From Siphonodentalium dalli (lineage: Eukaryota; Mollusca; Scaphopoda; Gadilida; Siphonodentaliidae), in assembly GCA_032622095.1 (NCBI GenBank), contig CP136068.1:131073989-131137988 (forward strand): DNA of 64,000 bases, read 5' to 3'. Below, piece after piece: positions 1 through 13,083 of the stretch (positions are counted from its first letter, which is position 1; each line of letters opens with the position of its first letter). Made by a program: the position numbers and the translations under genes. The notes beneath the pieces were generated by a model, which saw only the letters and a list, made by a program, of their open reading frames with translations, made no database searches and had not been told where the DNA came from.

Positions 1-3000
1 TGACAATGTATGGTTCAATTTCATACTTTGACTTGAATAATCTATACGTTCGTATTTTATTTCCACTGATCGTTTTCTTTTCGGCATGATTTACATTATA
101 GAATCGCATCAAATGTTCAGATTTCAGTTTATCCACCAAGGCGCGCTCTTGTTTCCCTTGGAATTTCCGGCGGTCTTAAATATCGACGCCGTATTTTCCA
201 TATAATTCATTGTACAATGAAATAGAAGGGTCTCTAAGTGATTTGATGTATGCATCATGTACCAAGCACCCACTTGAAAGGTTCGAAACTTTTTTCATAT
301 ATCTAAATTGTTGAGTAATCGCATCATGTATAACTGGGAATCTGCCCAATTCTGCGCGGACGGCATGATTAGTAGCATTTCGGTTAACACCTAATGTTAT
401 TTTGCAAAACCTCAGATGGACTTGTTCGCTTGGAATTGTATCTGAGTGAAGCACGTTTGTTTCTCCTGCCCACATCTCACATCCGTATAACATTATCGGT
501 TTTATTAATTTGTCGAATAATTTGCATTTAGTTGGAATAGATAGCTTCATCTTTGAAGGAACAGACTGGTTTAAAAAGAACATTGCCTTCGTGGCTTTCC
601 CACTTGTATGTTCTTGTGATTTTGCCATTCTACCAGTCGATGTGAATTTTATCCCGAGATATGGATACTCTGAAACTAATTCAAGCGATTTCGCATTTAT
701 ATTGAAACTTGGTTCACGTTTAGTTCTCTTTTACCTAAAAACGACACGTTTTGATTTACTTGCTTTAACCACGAGACCATTGTATTGGGTATATTTCTCT
801 AACTTTTCAAGACAATTCTGTAGACCTTGTCAGTTTCTGACAACACTAAATCGTCGGCAAATAAAAGATGACTGAGCGGACGATTATTAAGGAATATTGG
901 ATCGCAGCCGGATACATCAAGTGAACATTTTATGTCATCAATGAATATTTTGAACAGCGTAGGCGACAATGAAAATCCTTGTTTAATTCCAATCGTGGAC
1001 AGATGCGGTGGTCCAATTCCTGCACCCGTCTTTACTTGAATATAACTGGATTGATACATGGACTGTATTATTTGATTTATTTTACCCTGAATACCATTGC
1101 TATGCAACTTTTGAAACATCAACGACCTATCTACTAAATCGAAAGGTTTTTGAAAATCGATAAATGCAGCATAAATTGGCTTCTTCTTCTGTTTATATTT
1201 ATTTATATAAGTCTTTAAAACATAAGCGCTGTCAACCGTACTCCGATTCTTTCTAAAACCAAACTGATTGTCACTGATGAGACCATGTCTTTCTAAATAG
1301 TCGTTTATTCGGTTATTTATAACTTTGTTGAAAAGTTTCCCTAGACCATTACTGAGCGCAATTGGTCGATAGTTATTTGGGTCCTGTCTATCTCCCTTTT
1401 TATAAAGCGTCTTAATGAATGACACATTCCAGCTGTCTGGATAATGACCAGAGTTTAATACCTGGTTAAATAATTTTACTACTTCGTCTATTGTCGCGGG
1501 AACAACAACTTTAAGCAATTCATTCGAGAAATTTCCATATCCAGGTGATTTTCTGTTTTTAAGTAGTTTAACGCAATTAATTATTTCACTGGCTTCGATA
1601 TCACTTTCATCAATTTTTGTTGTTTTGTAATTCGTATATATTTTCTTATTTGCAGAAACATTATCTGGGCAGAGTATCTTTTTGAAAAAGTCCACACTTT
1701 CGTCTGGATGCAAGTAATTTGTTTCATCACGTTTATTTCTAAATTCTGTTATCAATCGCCAATACTCGGAAGGGTCTGTACCCTCCATTTTGTCTAGTGA
1801 TTCTGCTAACCCCTGGAAGTACATTTTTGATTTGTTCGTTGTTTCTTTCTTATATGCTTTTTTGGATGAGAAAAAATTACTCCTAACTGTTGCATCGGTT
1901 GGGTTTTGCTTCATTTCACGACACGCATTTGTCATTTCACGTTTTAATTGCTTGCATCCCTCATCAAACCATTTCCTTTTCTTTTGCTGTCGTTTAAACT
2001 TATTATTTTTAATTTGGGCAGCTTTAGTGTTGATAGATGTTAAAATATTTTCATAATGCCCAATTGCACATTCTGTTCCGTTGCGATTATGTCCATAATT
2101 AGTCAATCTGAATTGTAAGAGTCGCTTTTTAATATCGCGATCATTGATCGCTTCTGAAGCTTTTGAATTGCTGTCTGAGGTCCATTTAATGGCAACTTCC
2201 GGTTCGCTATATTTATATTTGAATTGACATGTATTTAATGTATTCACGTTTCCTTTGAGCTTAATGTGCATTGTTAATTGGCAATGGTCAGAGTATTCAT
2301 TAAGTTGCTTCGCGCAAAAGTAACTTACATCAGACAGATATCTTTCAGACACGAGAATATAATCTACTAAACTTGCCCCGTTATAATGGTAAGAGGTGTA
2401 GTTTCCCAAACAATCACCAGATTTACGACCATTAAGTATTCTAATTGAAGTGGATTTACATAACTTGAGAAGTTGTATCCCAAAGGAGTTTACATGTCTG
2501 TCTAAACTGTTTCTGTCTTTAACACAATCCAAAACATAACTATCCGGAAGAGAAATATATTTATCATCATCTTGCTTGACATAATCCGGTCTCCCACTTG
2601 TTCGAGAGTTAAAATCTCCGCCCATGATTATTACTGATCTATCGCCATATTTGCGAAGTTCTATTTCGACATCTCGAAAAATCAAGTCATAACTTTTTCG
2701 ATTTTTCCAATAAGTCGATGATTGGGGCGGAATATAAATTGAAACAAAGACAAAGCTACAATTTTGATGGAAAATTTCGCCTTCAAATTCGACAAACAGT
2801 GCAACATCTTCAATATGAGTTACATTTTTAACCGATCTTCCGTATTTTGTCCGATGGTAGAATGCGATTCCACCTCTCTCGTTTTCTTGAGAACTTCTAC
2901 ATAAGTCATTACAAGTATAGCCAGGTAAATTAATTTGTGTCGAATCGTTGTGCCAGGTCTCAGATAAAGTTATGAAATCGTAACGTTCTATTAGTCTACG

Positions 3001-3093
3001 GAAATCTGGGTCATCGATCTTGTTTACAAGCCCTTGGGCATTCCATGTTGTGTAACATAAAGTCACATCATTGGGTTGATTTGAATATGTCAT
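1..3093 (-). pseudogene. LINE ORF2: endonuclease-reverse transcriptase, frameshifted, cut by the window edge
   Basis: The protein would nick target DNA and prime cDNA synthesis there. The first 764 codons (3093-799) are open. The endonuclease part shows TTWNAQG near residue 15, LSETW with E45, GGDFN at 158-162, LVDYIL near 242 and SDH at 268-270. The RT part shows NYRPIAL, then FIDFQ at 644-648 (catalytic D646), GIKQG, and FADD at 745-748. Motif A reads FQKPFD where most relatives have KAFD, a substitution at a conserved place. A frameshift near 800-850 and another near 730 move the frame; the reading then resumes at 628-176 (KLFDKLIKPIMLYGCE is a typical post-RT segment). An in-frame TAA at 176-178 interrupts it. 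Beyond that the same frame stays open to position 2 with a LINE-like C-terminus (NKIRTYRLFK). The true C-terminal end lies outside the window. Confidence 0.92.
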
Positions 3094-3403
3094 TAATGTA
3101 AAGATTTTTCACAATAGGAAATATGTATGAACCGGGGGTCATCGGAGATAATAAGCAGTGATTATTAAACGTTATACGTACTGTCTCTGTCAAAAACGTT
3201 CATACATCTGTATTTTATACGGTGATATATCATTTCACTTTTTATAACGGAAGCTGAAATAAAAAAGTGATTTGTTGAATAATGCATATCTGAGCATATA
3301 ATATTAATATAGAGGGAATAATTTGTGCATAAATCAATTAGGCCACCACACGAACCAATCCCGACAGCTGCTGCTTCAAGAAAGAAATGTCTTTCCGCAA
3401 GGA
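3094..3403. other. Spacer between LINE ORF1 and ORF2
   Basis: About 310 AT-rich bases between the inferred ORF1 tail and the ORF2 start. I see no domain or second element here, and no ribosome-binding logic applies in a eukaryote. It is most simply the inter-ORF region of the LINE. Confidence 0.5.
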
Positions 3404-5406
3404 CTACAACTGTGAGTCTCTTTGGTTATGTGTACCATATATATGTTCCATTCGAGTGTCTGCAAAACTTGGTTTCCTGTAACTATGCCATGATGAATCG
3501 TATTGCTGATGTTGCGTGTGACTGGCCATTCTCCGCTGCCTGGGTGTAAAACTTCGTTGGTAGCCGTAATTCTGCCTTTCCCGTGGTCTCACTATCTGAA
3601 TATCCTGCCAGTCCTTGTCAAGAATCTGATGTGAGTATTTAATACTCTTTGCAAGAACTTTGTTCCAATTATACTCGGATGCCAGTTATCGCGGTATAAT
3701 TCGCTGCGGACTTCTCTGTTCGAATTTACGAATTGCTTTGTATTGTCAATATAAGTATACCCACGTTGCAAGCATAAATCGTGATACCTTCGATTCGTAT
3801 GTTCTACCATGCGGTTAATTAAGTCGGAATGCTTGGTAGGGATAACAGAGGAGAAGCAAATCTCTGCTAGTGGTAGTTTTCTCTTTATTTCTGCACACAG
3901 GTCATCCAATTCTTTATCACTTGTCTCTATACGATGCCTACAACTGTTAATTCCGACATGGATGGTAACTTTACGTACATTATTGTACCTTGTCGTGTTG
4001 TCGTCCTCCAACCACCGCAGAAGACCTTTCAACCTTTTGCCGGGTCTAACAACACATTGTACTTCCTCGTTCCTAACAGACAGCTTATGAGGGATTAGGT
4101 TCCTTATAACAGAATCTCCGAGAATCAAATGCACTGAAGTTTCACTGACCACTTGCTCTCGTTCGGTGTCGACATCGTTTCCATTTTCGTACTTGCACAT
4201 TTCTTCTATTTCTTCCCCGTTTTCAAATGGAATTGACTCCAATGATAGACTCTGACCCTCAAAGCAACCGAATATGTTTGATGTAGTAATTTGGATATCA
4301 GAAATACAATTTAAACCATTTTCGATTTCCCGCGATGTTGCCGTGTCAGATTTTAATTCGTCGCCCCAAGAGCCACCAGTTTCATGCATTGAAGTAGATG
4401 AATCGTCTCCTCCAATAAGAAGTTTAATTTGAACATCGATCTTTTCCGACAATTGATCCTTCATACTGGTGACCATTTTCTTCAGTTTTATGTTTTCCGT
4501 TTTCAACCCATCAATGTCACTTTCTAGTTCCGAAATTTTATTTTTGAATTCTTCGGCTTGCTGGATGAGAAGGTTCTTAATGTCCGCTATTGCATCATTC
4601 GTATATTCGTGTTCCTCTCTCTGATCAAGTTTGTTTTCTTCAATTGTGATCTGCAATTCATCTACGGACGACTTCAATGTCGACGTTGAAATGTAGTCGC
4701 CTTTCGTGACACTACTGACTTTTTTCTTCAGTCCAAATCTAATGGGTCCCATAGAACGTTTTGGGGTATTGAATGTTACAGTTTTATTTGGATCCCATTC
4801 AATAGGTTGCAGATGTTTTCTACCCGTGTCATACACAAGTTTTAGCATGCACGTTGCTATTTCCTCTAAAGACCGGACATTTTCCTTTGACAAATATTTC
4901 ACTAAGAACATCCGCAATATTTCCAATATCCACATTGAAGCCTAGTTGATAAATGTCGGGAAGCATATTTGTCAACCACCATGTAATATTTTGTTTAGGT
5001 CCCCCAGCATGATTTTATTCTGGATCCTAAATGCATGTATGGTAACTTTACACGATTTGGTTCTTGTCTGTGCATTCAATATGTCCTCCACTTCAACATT
5101 TTGATTGTCACAAACTATTCGCCATACAGCGCCGTTCTTTTCTTTTGACACCATCGTCCCAATATTTAGCTGTGAGTCCTTTCCTGTATGATTCAAATCT
5201 CATCGTATCCATTTCAAATGTTATGCATCTTCCCTTATTTTTCACCTCGACATTTTCAAAATGTCCAACCATTCCTTCTTGTTTTTCTTTACCACTTTGT
5301 CTATAATTAATGAATATCCCCTCACTTCTTGGTTATTGTTCGTTTCGACGTCCCTGTCTATATTCCCGAAGTCTTCTTTATCTCCCTTTAAATCGCTGGT
5401 TGCCAT
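3404..5406 (-). pseudogene. LINE ORF1: coiled coil plus SGNH/GDSL esterase, frameshifted
   Basis: This is the RNA-binding/esterase-type ORF1 of the same LINE. I place its start at the ATG at 5406 (MATSDLKGDK). The frame breaks near 5240, resumes at about 5196-4972, breaks again, and then runs open from 4935 to 3592 (447 codons). In that block a charged heptad-like region spans residues 85-170. It is followed by the SGNH signature: GDS at 273-275, GIN at 328-330 and a DNWH with D416 and H419. All the expected catalytic blocks are present. The frame ends at a TAG at 3592-3594, but a +1 shift shortly before it gives KDWQDIQIVRPRE and a basic, Gln-rich tail that stays open to 3404. That tail is probably the original C-terminus. 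The role of the esterase in CR1-type elements is known only in outline, so I infer no specific substrate. Confidence 0.85.
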
Positions 5407-5533
5407 CTTGCCAATATCTCCGATGACCACGTCCAGTAAATAAATTAGAAATAAGTATACATATTTCGTATCACGACAATGGGTGATGAAATTCTCTTCC
5501 CGGAGAGCGATTTCGGTTTGCGTCCTGCACGTC

Positions 5534-6650
5534 ACCATTGAATCTCGGAATTGCAGTCATGACGTCATGTGACGTCAAATAATATTTTGGGCGAGACAAA
5601 TATGACGATTCACGCAAAGCGTTGTCTTTCGTTTCTTTTAAATCGTAAAGTAAGACGGGTATGCCGCATTGTTTTATACCATGGAAAATGAATGCAAATT
5701 GGCTATATTTTGATATATAACATAACGCTGCAAGTCGCATTATTTTTTATCACAGGCAGAAAAATCAACCCTCCCCCCTAAAGTTAAGATGCGCCATGCT
5801 GTGGTATAAGGCACACAGAACTCACGGTTACATGGCAATAGGCTTAATTAACATAACGGCCGTTGAAATTCTGCTAAAGAATGTAATAATATATAAGTTT
5901 CTCTCTACAAACTCGAACATTAAATTAGAAACAATATATAATGTACACCCACAGACCCTAAATTTTAAATAAATTTTAGAATTTTTCATAAAAATTTATA
6001 TAAAACCCATTTTTTTTATTTTCTGGAAGGCAAAAAAAGACAAGAATTAGTAACGGTGGAGATAATTGGTATATACGGCAATTTTATTCCGCCTTGGATT
6101 AAAAAATGACATACTAACCTAAAATGGCCGCCAATATGGCAGACGCAATATAGGTGGATATTGGGAAATATGTAAGAACGCACAATTACTTGCTTAAATG
6201 GCTTAACTAACAAAGCGGTCGTTGATGAACTGCTAAACTATAGTTTAAGGTATATATCCCGATCTACAAACTGGAACAATAAAGTGAAAATATTACACAA
6301 TGCACCTCCTGGCACTTTTTTTTATATAAAATTTAGCTATTTCTCTCCAAAAATAACCTAAAGCCGTTTTTGTTATCTTCTCGGAACCATAAGGCGCAGA
6401 ATGTAGCGTGGCGGAGATGTTTGGTGTGTACGATAATTCAATGTCGTTTTTGGATTGCAAAATGGCTTACTAACCCCAATATGGCTGCCAATATGGTGGT
6501 CAGAATAAATGGTGAAATATGTCATGTTTCACTTTTATCCCCGTCAAATAATGTCTCACACAACCCAAAGTATAATATTCATTGTATCATGTTACTCCGG
6601 GACATCACAATGCGCAATTATATTTAAAATTGCTACCAGAATGGTGCTCA
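5534..6650 (+). repeat. Left inverted arm of the foldback element
   Basis: This arm has at least two tandem ~350 bp subunits. GGCCGTTGAAATTCTGCT near 5860 recurs as GGTCGTTGATGAACTGCT near 6215. The 'ggccgccaatatggc' motif near 6125 recurs as 'ggctgccaatatggtgg' near 6483. It matches the right arm in reverse complement, in the same block order. The inner border near 6650 is approximate because similarity fades gradually. Confidence 0.78.
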
Positions 6651-9349
6651 TTATTGACGAATCTTGCATTCATGAGCACTCGTGATCAAGTAATCCGTGT
6701 CCCTTGAAATAGGTGGCAATTTTGAGCGAGGTATTTACAGATGAACAGGATTGTTTAAAACGAAGAACCGAGTAACACTAATACATTGAATGCCTGATTG
6801 TTATTTATGCCAGTCACCTTTGACATAATCAATTTGAAATTACTTAAACCCAACAATAGAAGGTCAATCTTTCTCAATGAATATTATTCCAAGTGCTAAC
6901 AGATATGATGGTACGTATGAGGTGGATATGTCGTGATAACATTATCGAAGTCTGGCCTAGACGAGGTTGATGCGGGTGTACACGCCTGACTTGATTGGGT
7001 AAAAATTGGGACCGATTTTAAAGCTAGATAAGGAATATCTCATTGTACATATACATGACCACTTCGATAAGAAATGATAATTTGTTCACACTCGCTGAAG
7101 CAACAACATTTGAAGCAATGACTTTGATTAATCTGCTATATATACAATGTGCAATTGCTGTACAATAGCTTACACCCACAGAAGACGGCCGTGATAACAC
7201 AGAGTGTATTTTTCCAGACACTAAATCGCCATCGCCTCTTTCATTGACTCGTGGTCAATAACGCAAAGAAGATGAGATTCAGAAAAAAGAGAGCTCTCGT
7301 CGTACCAAATTATTTCAGATTTTGCATCTTCTGAAAAATTATCTGATCAGTGATAAACATAAGAATAGTTATGTCCAGAATGAGAATCCCTCCTGTGCGT
7401 CTAACTTAATTATGCATTTTCTGTTGAACGAGATCGCCATGGGCCCATTGACCGCTTTATTTGCAAGATATGAACGCGATAATGTTGTTTCCAACTTGGT
7501 GGAAAAGTAAACTTGTCTACGTTATGTTACATCTGAACCGGTCATATTCAGACCAGGAGACCTGCTGCTGTTGCAAGTACCATTGGTGTTTGAAACGTAA
7601 AACCCATGGCATTAATGTATCAATCGGGATGTATTCAATATTAGTATTTAAAGGCAATTACACCGGCGGAAAACAATATGGCGAATAATTCCTCGTCCCC
7701 ATATCGTCCCGATTGTACAAAGACATATGCATGTGTTCTTCACACGCTGTTCAGTAAATACTAAACTACGGCTATCGTGTCCAGTTACTGATTTCGCTCA
7801 GCACATTCGGAGTTGTTATGGATGAGTTATCGTAGATCAGATTCTGGTCGGCACAGAAGTTGTTGCTATATGTCATTTCTGAGATGCAGCGACAAATTAC
7901 ACAAAGACTCGTAATCCCATTTTGTTTTACTCATGTGCACATCAAACACTACCACAATATAATATAAGGATACGCACTACACACGGTTCACTCATGTCGC
8001 GCATAGTGGGATAACTATAGATACATTTGAATTTAACTGTAACACATCTGGCGTTAGACATGACAGGTGGGTGGAATTATAATACTTTAATCATGAACGG
8101 ACATGATCAAAATATGGTATGTTTTCAGACATCCGGCCTGTTGGCTTCCCTCACCGCATTATTTTTGGACTTATCTAGAAAGTTATTATACGATTCCTGA
8201 TGTCAACTTGCGTATAGCATGTATGTAACTAATTGCAATTGTCGTCCTTTTCATTTTGCTGTCACAATGAGCTAAAACTTACACTGAGATATCAAAAGTC
8301 CAAAATGTACGAGTCTACATGATAAAACTCGAGGCCAATACTCCGATCTATATGCTGTTTCCGAAAGTACAGCCATCCAGAAGTAATCCTACCTACTCAT
8401 CAGCATAGAAAGATATGGATAATATGACTGTTCATCTAGCATTGGATAATTGTCCATATTTGGGGTACCTCGTCTTATAAGCAATTATTCAGTCACTTTT
8501 GGAAATTACGAGTGCACTTGTGGTGACACGAGACTCCAGTACCATACTATACATAGTAACATACAATCGAAATATATAGGAACATAGTTTGATAGTTTTG
8601 TGTGATTTACCACATCGCTGGTACTTTCGTTGTTGGAAATGTCGCTTTGACTTCGCTTTGCAACTAATATCTACTGCCAGTACAAGCAAATACTTCCCAG
8701 CCGTTAAGCAGCTGATAAACTTCAAGATGAAAATCAACCAGGTTTCCATCTCCGTGTGTGCGAAATGTGTATCATGGTAAATAATCCGGTAAATGTTAGA
8801 ATACAAAATTCAACGAGTCTATTGCGTGATGATGAAACTGAACGAACCTGTATGATGTGACGGTTTGATAATTAGCTGCAGGTGTCCTCTTGTGGACTGG
8901 GCAGCAATTGCTATTGGTCAATGAGACTGGGACTGGGTAGCAATTGCTATTGGTCAATGAGATCCATGTATACTTACTTTTAGAACGGTATACATTATTC
9001 CCAATGTATCAGTAGCTCCGTCCATGTAACCATGCCTCGTTGATAGGGGTTAACTAACGAGTCGTTTCAACATGAGTTATTTGATAAGATATATATCCGA
9101 ATTGGTTAATTGATTAATTTTGTAATTCGCGGTCGCATTTTGTTACAATAGCCACAGAGAGTGCCAATAATGCTTAAATGTCGTGTTAAATTTAATATGA
9201 CCTACATAATTCCCTTATTCTGTTCGCAAAGATAGTCAGAGAGCCATCTGCCTTAAATCAACCATATGTTTATTGTGAAATAATTTGCACGACATGCCAC
9301 CGATTTCGAAGAACTAATCTTACTTGAGCGCGAATAAATGCAAAATATG
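6651..9349. other. Interior of the foldback element, no recognisable gene
   Basis: About 2.7 kb of AT-rich sequence between the arms. All open frames are short (at most 105 codons, on the minus strand at 8806-8489) and none resembles a transposase or other known domain. A short tandem duplication at 8896-8962 is listed separately. I see no host exon with convincing splice sites. Confidence 0.5.
8896..8962. repeat. 36-bp tandem duplication containing an inverted CCAAT box
   Basis: Two near-identical copies (8896-8926 and 8932-8962) of a unit containing AGCAATTGCTATTGGTCAAT. Each has an ATTGG pentamer, the reverse complement of a CCAAT box, and the palindrome GCAATTGC. Any regulatory role is inference. 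Confidence 0.75.
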
Positions 9350-10497
9350 TCGATCCTCTCACTCGTTGATACCAATCTGGCTATCATTTTGATAGAACTG
9401 GCCACTGTTACGTCTCAGTATTGCAAAATGATATGAATATAATATAACTATTGGTTTTATAAGACATTGCATTGCGATGGTGGTGTTAATTTCGACATAT
9501 TTTACAATTTCCAGCCATATACCGGCCACCGTATTGGCAGCCATCTTGGGGTTAATATGTCATGTATTATCCGGCGATGGCATTACAATTTCGTACTTAC
9601 AAATTATATCCACCCACGCTGCATTTCGAGAAGATGACAAAAATAGGTTTTCGATTAGTTTTAGACTAAACTAATTAAATATTTAATCAAATATTGGGAC
9701 CAGGAGGTGCTTTGTGTACCTGTTTCACTTAAATGTTCTAGTCGATGGATCGGGATATATATATTACATAAAATTCTTGCAGTTTATCAACGGCCGTTGT
9801 GATAGTTAAGCCATTTTGGGAAGTAATCGTGCGTTCTTACAAATTGCACAATTCCCACCTATATACCGGCCACCATATTGGCAGCCATCTTGGGTTAATA
9901 TGCTAGTTTTTAAACCAAGACGGAACGAAATTACCGTATACACTAATTATCTCCACCCTTAATATATTAGTTTAATTTTTGCCTCCCGGAAGAAGACAAA
10001 ATGCATTTTAGATTATCTTTTTTGGGAAAAAATCTAAAAATTGTTAAAAAATTGAGTCAGGAGGTACATTATGTGATATTGTTACTTTAATGCCCGACTG
10101 TGTCGATCAAAATATATGTAATAGACAATACGTTAGCAGTCCATCAACGGCCGTTGTGTTAATTTCGCAATTTGGCACATAATCGTGCGTTATGTGTGCC
10201 TTACACCATAGCCTGACGCCCCTCAGCTTTAGGGCGGAGGGTTGGTTTTTCTGCCTTTGATAAAACATAATGCGACCAACAGCGATACATGATACATATA
10301 TTAGAACGTAGCTAATTGGCAGTTGTTTCCCCTGGTACAAAAAAATTGGCCATAACCATCTTACTTATGATTTTATGAGAAACGAAAGACGACGCTTTGC
10401 GTGAATCGTCATATTCTTCTCACCCTAACAATTATTTGATGTCACATGACGTCATGAGTCACATGACGTCATGACTGTGATTCTGAGATTCAATGGT
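9350..10497 (-). repeat. Right inverted arm of the foldback element
   Basis: Reverse complement of the left arm. 'ggcagccatcttgg' occurs near 9536 and again near 9883 (spacing ~346). CAACGGCCGTTGTG occurs near 9790 and 10147. The outermost ~90 bases hold an extra local duplication of an 18-bp unit carrying CACATGACGTCATGA that the left arm has only once, so the arms differ by a tandem gain or loss. Confidence 0.78.
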
Positions 10498-11899
10498 TAC
10501 ATGTATTACCTTATTCTGGTTATCGCCCCATTCACAGGGATCAAAATTGGACGAATATTTCTTCTCAAAATGTGTGAATATACTCTGTCAAATATGTCGG
10601 TTTTATTTTAAAAATGACCGATTTTATCACCAGGTGCCTCAATAAAACCACGTAGTGCGAAAAAAGTCCGCATATCTGACAAAGCCAACATACGGATTCC
10701 GAAAGTTAAGTGTTCATGCTAACCAAAAATGTTGGTTTCATAAATTCCCTCTCCAGGCGACACCTATGTCCATATTTGCCTAGACTAATTAGTCCACTGT
10801 GCATCCCTTTATATATCCAATAAATATATACAAAATACTACATGTACTCCTTACATCGCAACATGGCGATCCCGTTGCTCAGCTTGTTAATGTTACCGCG
10901 AACGGGGTCACATATGTCGTCCGTCTCCAACAAATGCGAATATGGCCCTTTCAAATCCAGACAAGCGCCGATTTGGGGACATGACAATCTGCGGGATGGG
11001 ATGGAATATGGAATAGAACGACAATCTGCGGAACAGAATTTCAAATTGCGTGGAACGGTCGAGATCTCGATGTATACAGCACGTAGATGGCTCCTTTTTT
11101 TGTCTAACGAAAGGCCGATATTCGCCCTAGCCGAACATATTAACCCCGCCACTGATCGGACACCAGAAGTTCTATTATTCGGTCGACAACTGACCTAACA
11201 TAAAATTGTCGAAATTAAGGCCGTGGAACAGCGTGGAACAACTGTAGAAATGCATTTTTACAGCGATAACGCTATATATGCACACAAGAAAACTTGGTAT
11301 TAAAATGAAGTTTATCATCCATTGCACAACAAAAATCTATTAATTCGAGCGAAGCTGTGATTTATGCACATCTAGAGACCAATTAACCCACCCATACGAA
11401 GGTGTCATGAAACACGGAAAACTGCGTTTGACATCAATGTTTAGAATTTAGATTTCTCGATGAATACGCTAGCAAACAAAAGTTTTAGGTATCAAATAAC
11501 GCAGTGGAATATTAACATATACGCGCCGGTTCCCTCGTTAAAATCAACATATCTCGACCATTTTAGCTCACCTCCGCGAATTCGGGGACCTCCGCAAATA
11601 TAACTCCGCAAATAGGGACCTACTACGAATACAGTAATGACGAACACGCAAACACGCGCCGATAAAACAGCTAAAAATACAATGTACTAACCTACCTGCT
11701 TTACAAAACGAACGTTCCTTTCTAGCGAACTGTTCATACAAGTTTTATCGGTATTAATGGTTTTGCAACCGACTACGACATGTCACAGCGTAACTGTCAC
11801 AAACATGCATGTATCTCGAAAAGTTGGCACCACAAAGGGACCCGATAGAAATTCGATCCCCCACTCTGTTCAATACACACACAATCCGGATCTCACACA
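10498..11899. other. Unassigned stretch, no supported gene
   Basis: Open frames of up to 118 codons overlap on both strands at 10838-11198, but neither resembles a protein family or shows usable splice sites. Near 11570-11630 there are short recurrences of 'acctccgc'. I see nothing else. Confidence 0.4.
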
Positions 11900-11994
11900 A
11901 ATCAACTAACGCCGACATGTCACGTGACACCTATTGGGTCTTTACGACTTTTGGCGGTATACACTATTCACCAAATAATGTGATTTACGAACAT

Positions 11995-12545
11995 AAATGT
12001 CTTGTAAAGTTTGTCAGTTACTGTACGATGACGGTTATTTCTATATGCAGTGGGGTGATTTGTGGGTGGAATGAATCAACTGCACGATACAGATTTGACG
12101 CCCGGCAAACACTGATATACATCATTACCCCTTCAGCAGATAACAAGAAGGGATTGCCTAAAATCCTGTACATCATCTAGATGTTAGCATTGGCAAACGC
12201 TTCGAATATATTGTCATGGATTAATTGCATGTGTGATATGTATTGACGTAAGAACTATTCGTATTCAATGAAATGCTATTAAAATAAGACATTATAATCG
12301 AAGTGACTTAGTCGGACAGGTGCGTAGCATACTATACCATCCGACGCACATCGGACATGCTGCAGCTGTTTCCATTTAAAAACACGCGAATTTGTGAAAT
12401 TTGCACGGATTGTGTGGATGTAATGTCAGCGACGGTTGTTTCTAGGAGCAGTGCAATGATTGCCCTTTAGAAAAATTCGACTGCACGTAGAAATCACTGA
12501 CGCCTGGCAATCACTGACACAAATGATGCCTATTACGTGCTGTAA
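11995..12545. repeat. Diverged ~390-bp direct repeat (two units)
   Basis: The segment 12010-12135 recurs, heavily diverged, at about 12415-12535. Shared landmarks in order are GACGGTTATTTCTA versus GACGGTTGTTTCTA, GCAGTG, ACTGCACG and GACGCCCGGCAA versus GACGCCTGGCAA. The surrounding AT-rich sequence shows no gene. Confidence 0.55.
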
Positions 12546-12794
12546 TACATTTAGTCAGCGTTTTGTGAACAGTGAAGAAATACTGTCACGACGATTACAT
12601 ATTATATCATGTAATTGCTCATGTTTCTGTTGTTGACGTTAATGGACCAAAGGACGAACACAATTGCATGAAATACGTATGGACACATATTTTGAGACGG
12701 CATATGCATTGAAAAGAGTCAAATAATGACAGAAATTACGTGCAGGAGGAATGAACGCGTCTCGTTCTGACTGTGGTTTAGAAAGCGTCCTGCA

Positions 12795-12845
12795 GCATAA
12801 TGGGACAGTCCATTATTCTTCTGCATAATGGGACAGTCCATTAAT
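12795..12845. repeat. Short tandem pair of a near-palindromic 20-mer
   Basis: GCATAATGGGACAGTCCATT occurs twice, about 27 bases apart. Its core AATGGgACAGTcCATT is close to a dyad. Function unknown. Confidence 0.6.
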
Positions 12846-13083
12846 TTCTCACGTCTCTATGAAATCATTGCATTCACCAGAATGTGATACAGGCGAATTT
12901 TGAAGATCTACTATACTCCAACTCTCACATTGTAAAAATATCACGGACATGTCACATTCGAACCAGTTAACTAATACTGAAGTTATCAATCAGAAACCAT
13001 CTCGAACGGACGGACCGACAGACATGCTGATTACTATAGTCCTCCCAAATCTATCCGGGGATAATATGAATATATATGTGTTA

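Larger units (their letters stand above)
1..5533 (-). mobile_element. Degenerate LINE (CR1/L2-group-like non-LTR retrotransposon)
   Basis: An almost full-length non-LTR retrotransposon read on the minus strand: 5' leader about 5533-5407, ORF1 5406-3404, a spacer of about 310 bases, then ORF2 from 3093 to the window edge, where it is cut. ORF1 has a coiled coil and an SGNH esterase fold. ORF2 has an AP-type endonuclease and a reverse transcriptase. That pairing is typical of the CR1 group, so I place it there, but the exact clade needs a tree. Both ORFs carry frameshifts, and ORF2 also has a stop, so the copy is dead. The 5' end abuts the foldback element that starts at 5534. No 3' tail is visible because the window starts inside ORF2. 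Confidence 0.9.
5534..10497. mobile_element. Foldback-like element with ~1.1 kb terminal inverted repeats
   Basis: The two ends are inverted copies. The left begins ACCATTGAATCTCGGAATT, and the right ends with the reverse complement of the same string with a few changes (ATTCTGAGATTCAATGGT). Going inward the match continues in order. Both arms have the CATGACGTCATGTGACG block, a 'gaatcgtcatatt' block beside AACGAAAGAC, a 'ggttggtttttctgcc' block, the GGCCGTTG blocks and the 'ccaatatggc' blocks, down to about 6650 and 9350. Each arm is made of ~350 bp subrepeats, a structure known from foldback transposons. The ~2.7 kb interior encodes nothing recognisable, so the element is non-autonomous. 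I could not read a clear target-site duplication: the bases next to the ends (left ...cgtc, right tacatg...) do not match. The superfamily is unknown. Confidence 0.8.

Noticed and set aside
10838-11198. Overlapping frames of 118 (+) and 104 (-) codons
   Set aside because: No recognisable motif, no splice sites, and both strands equally open, which fits chance in a locally GC-richer stretch.
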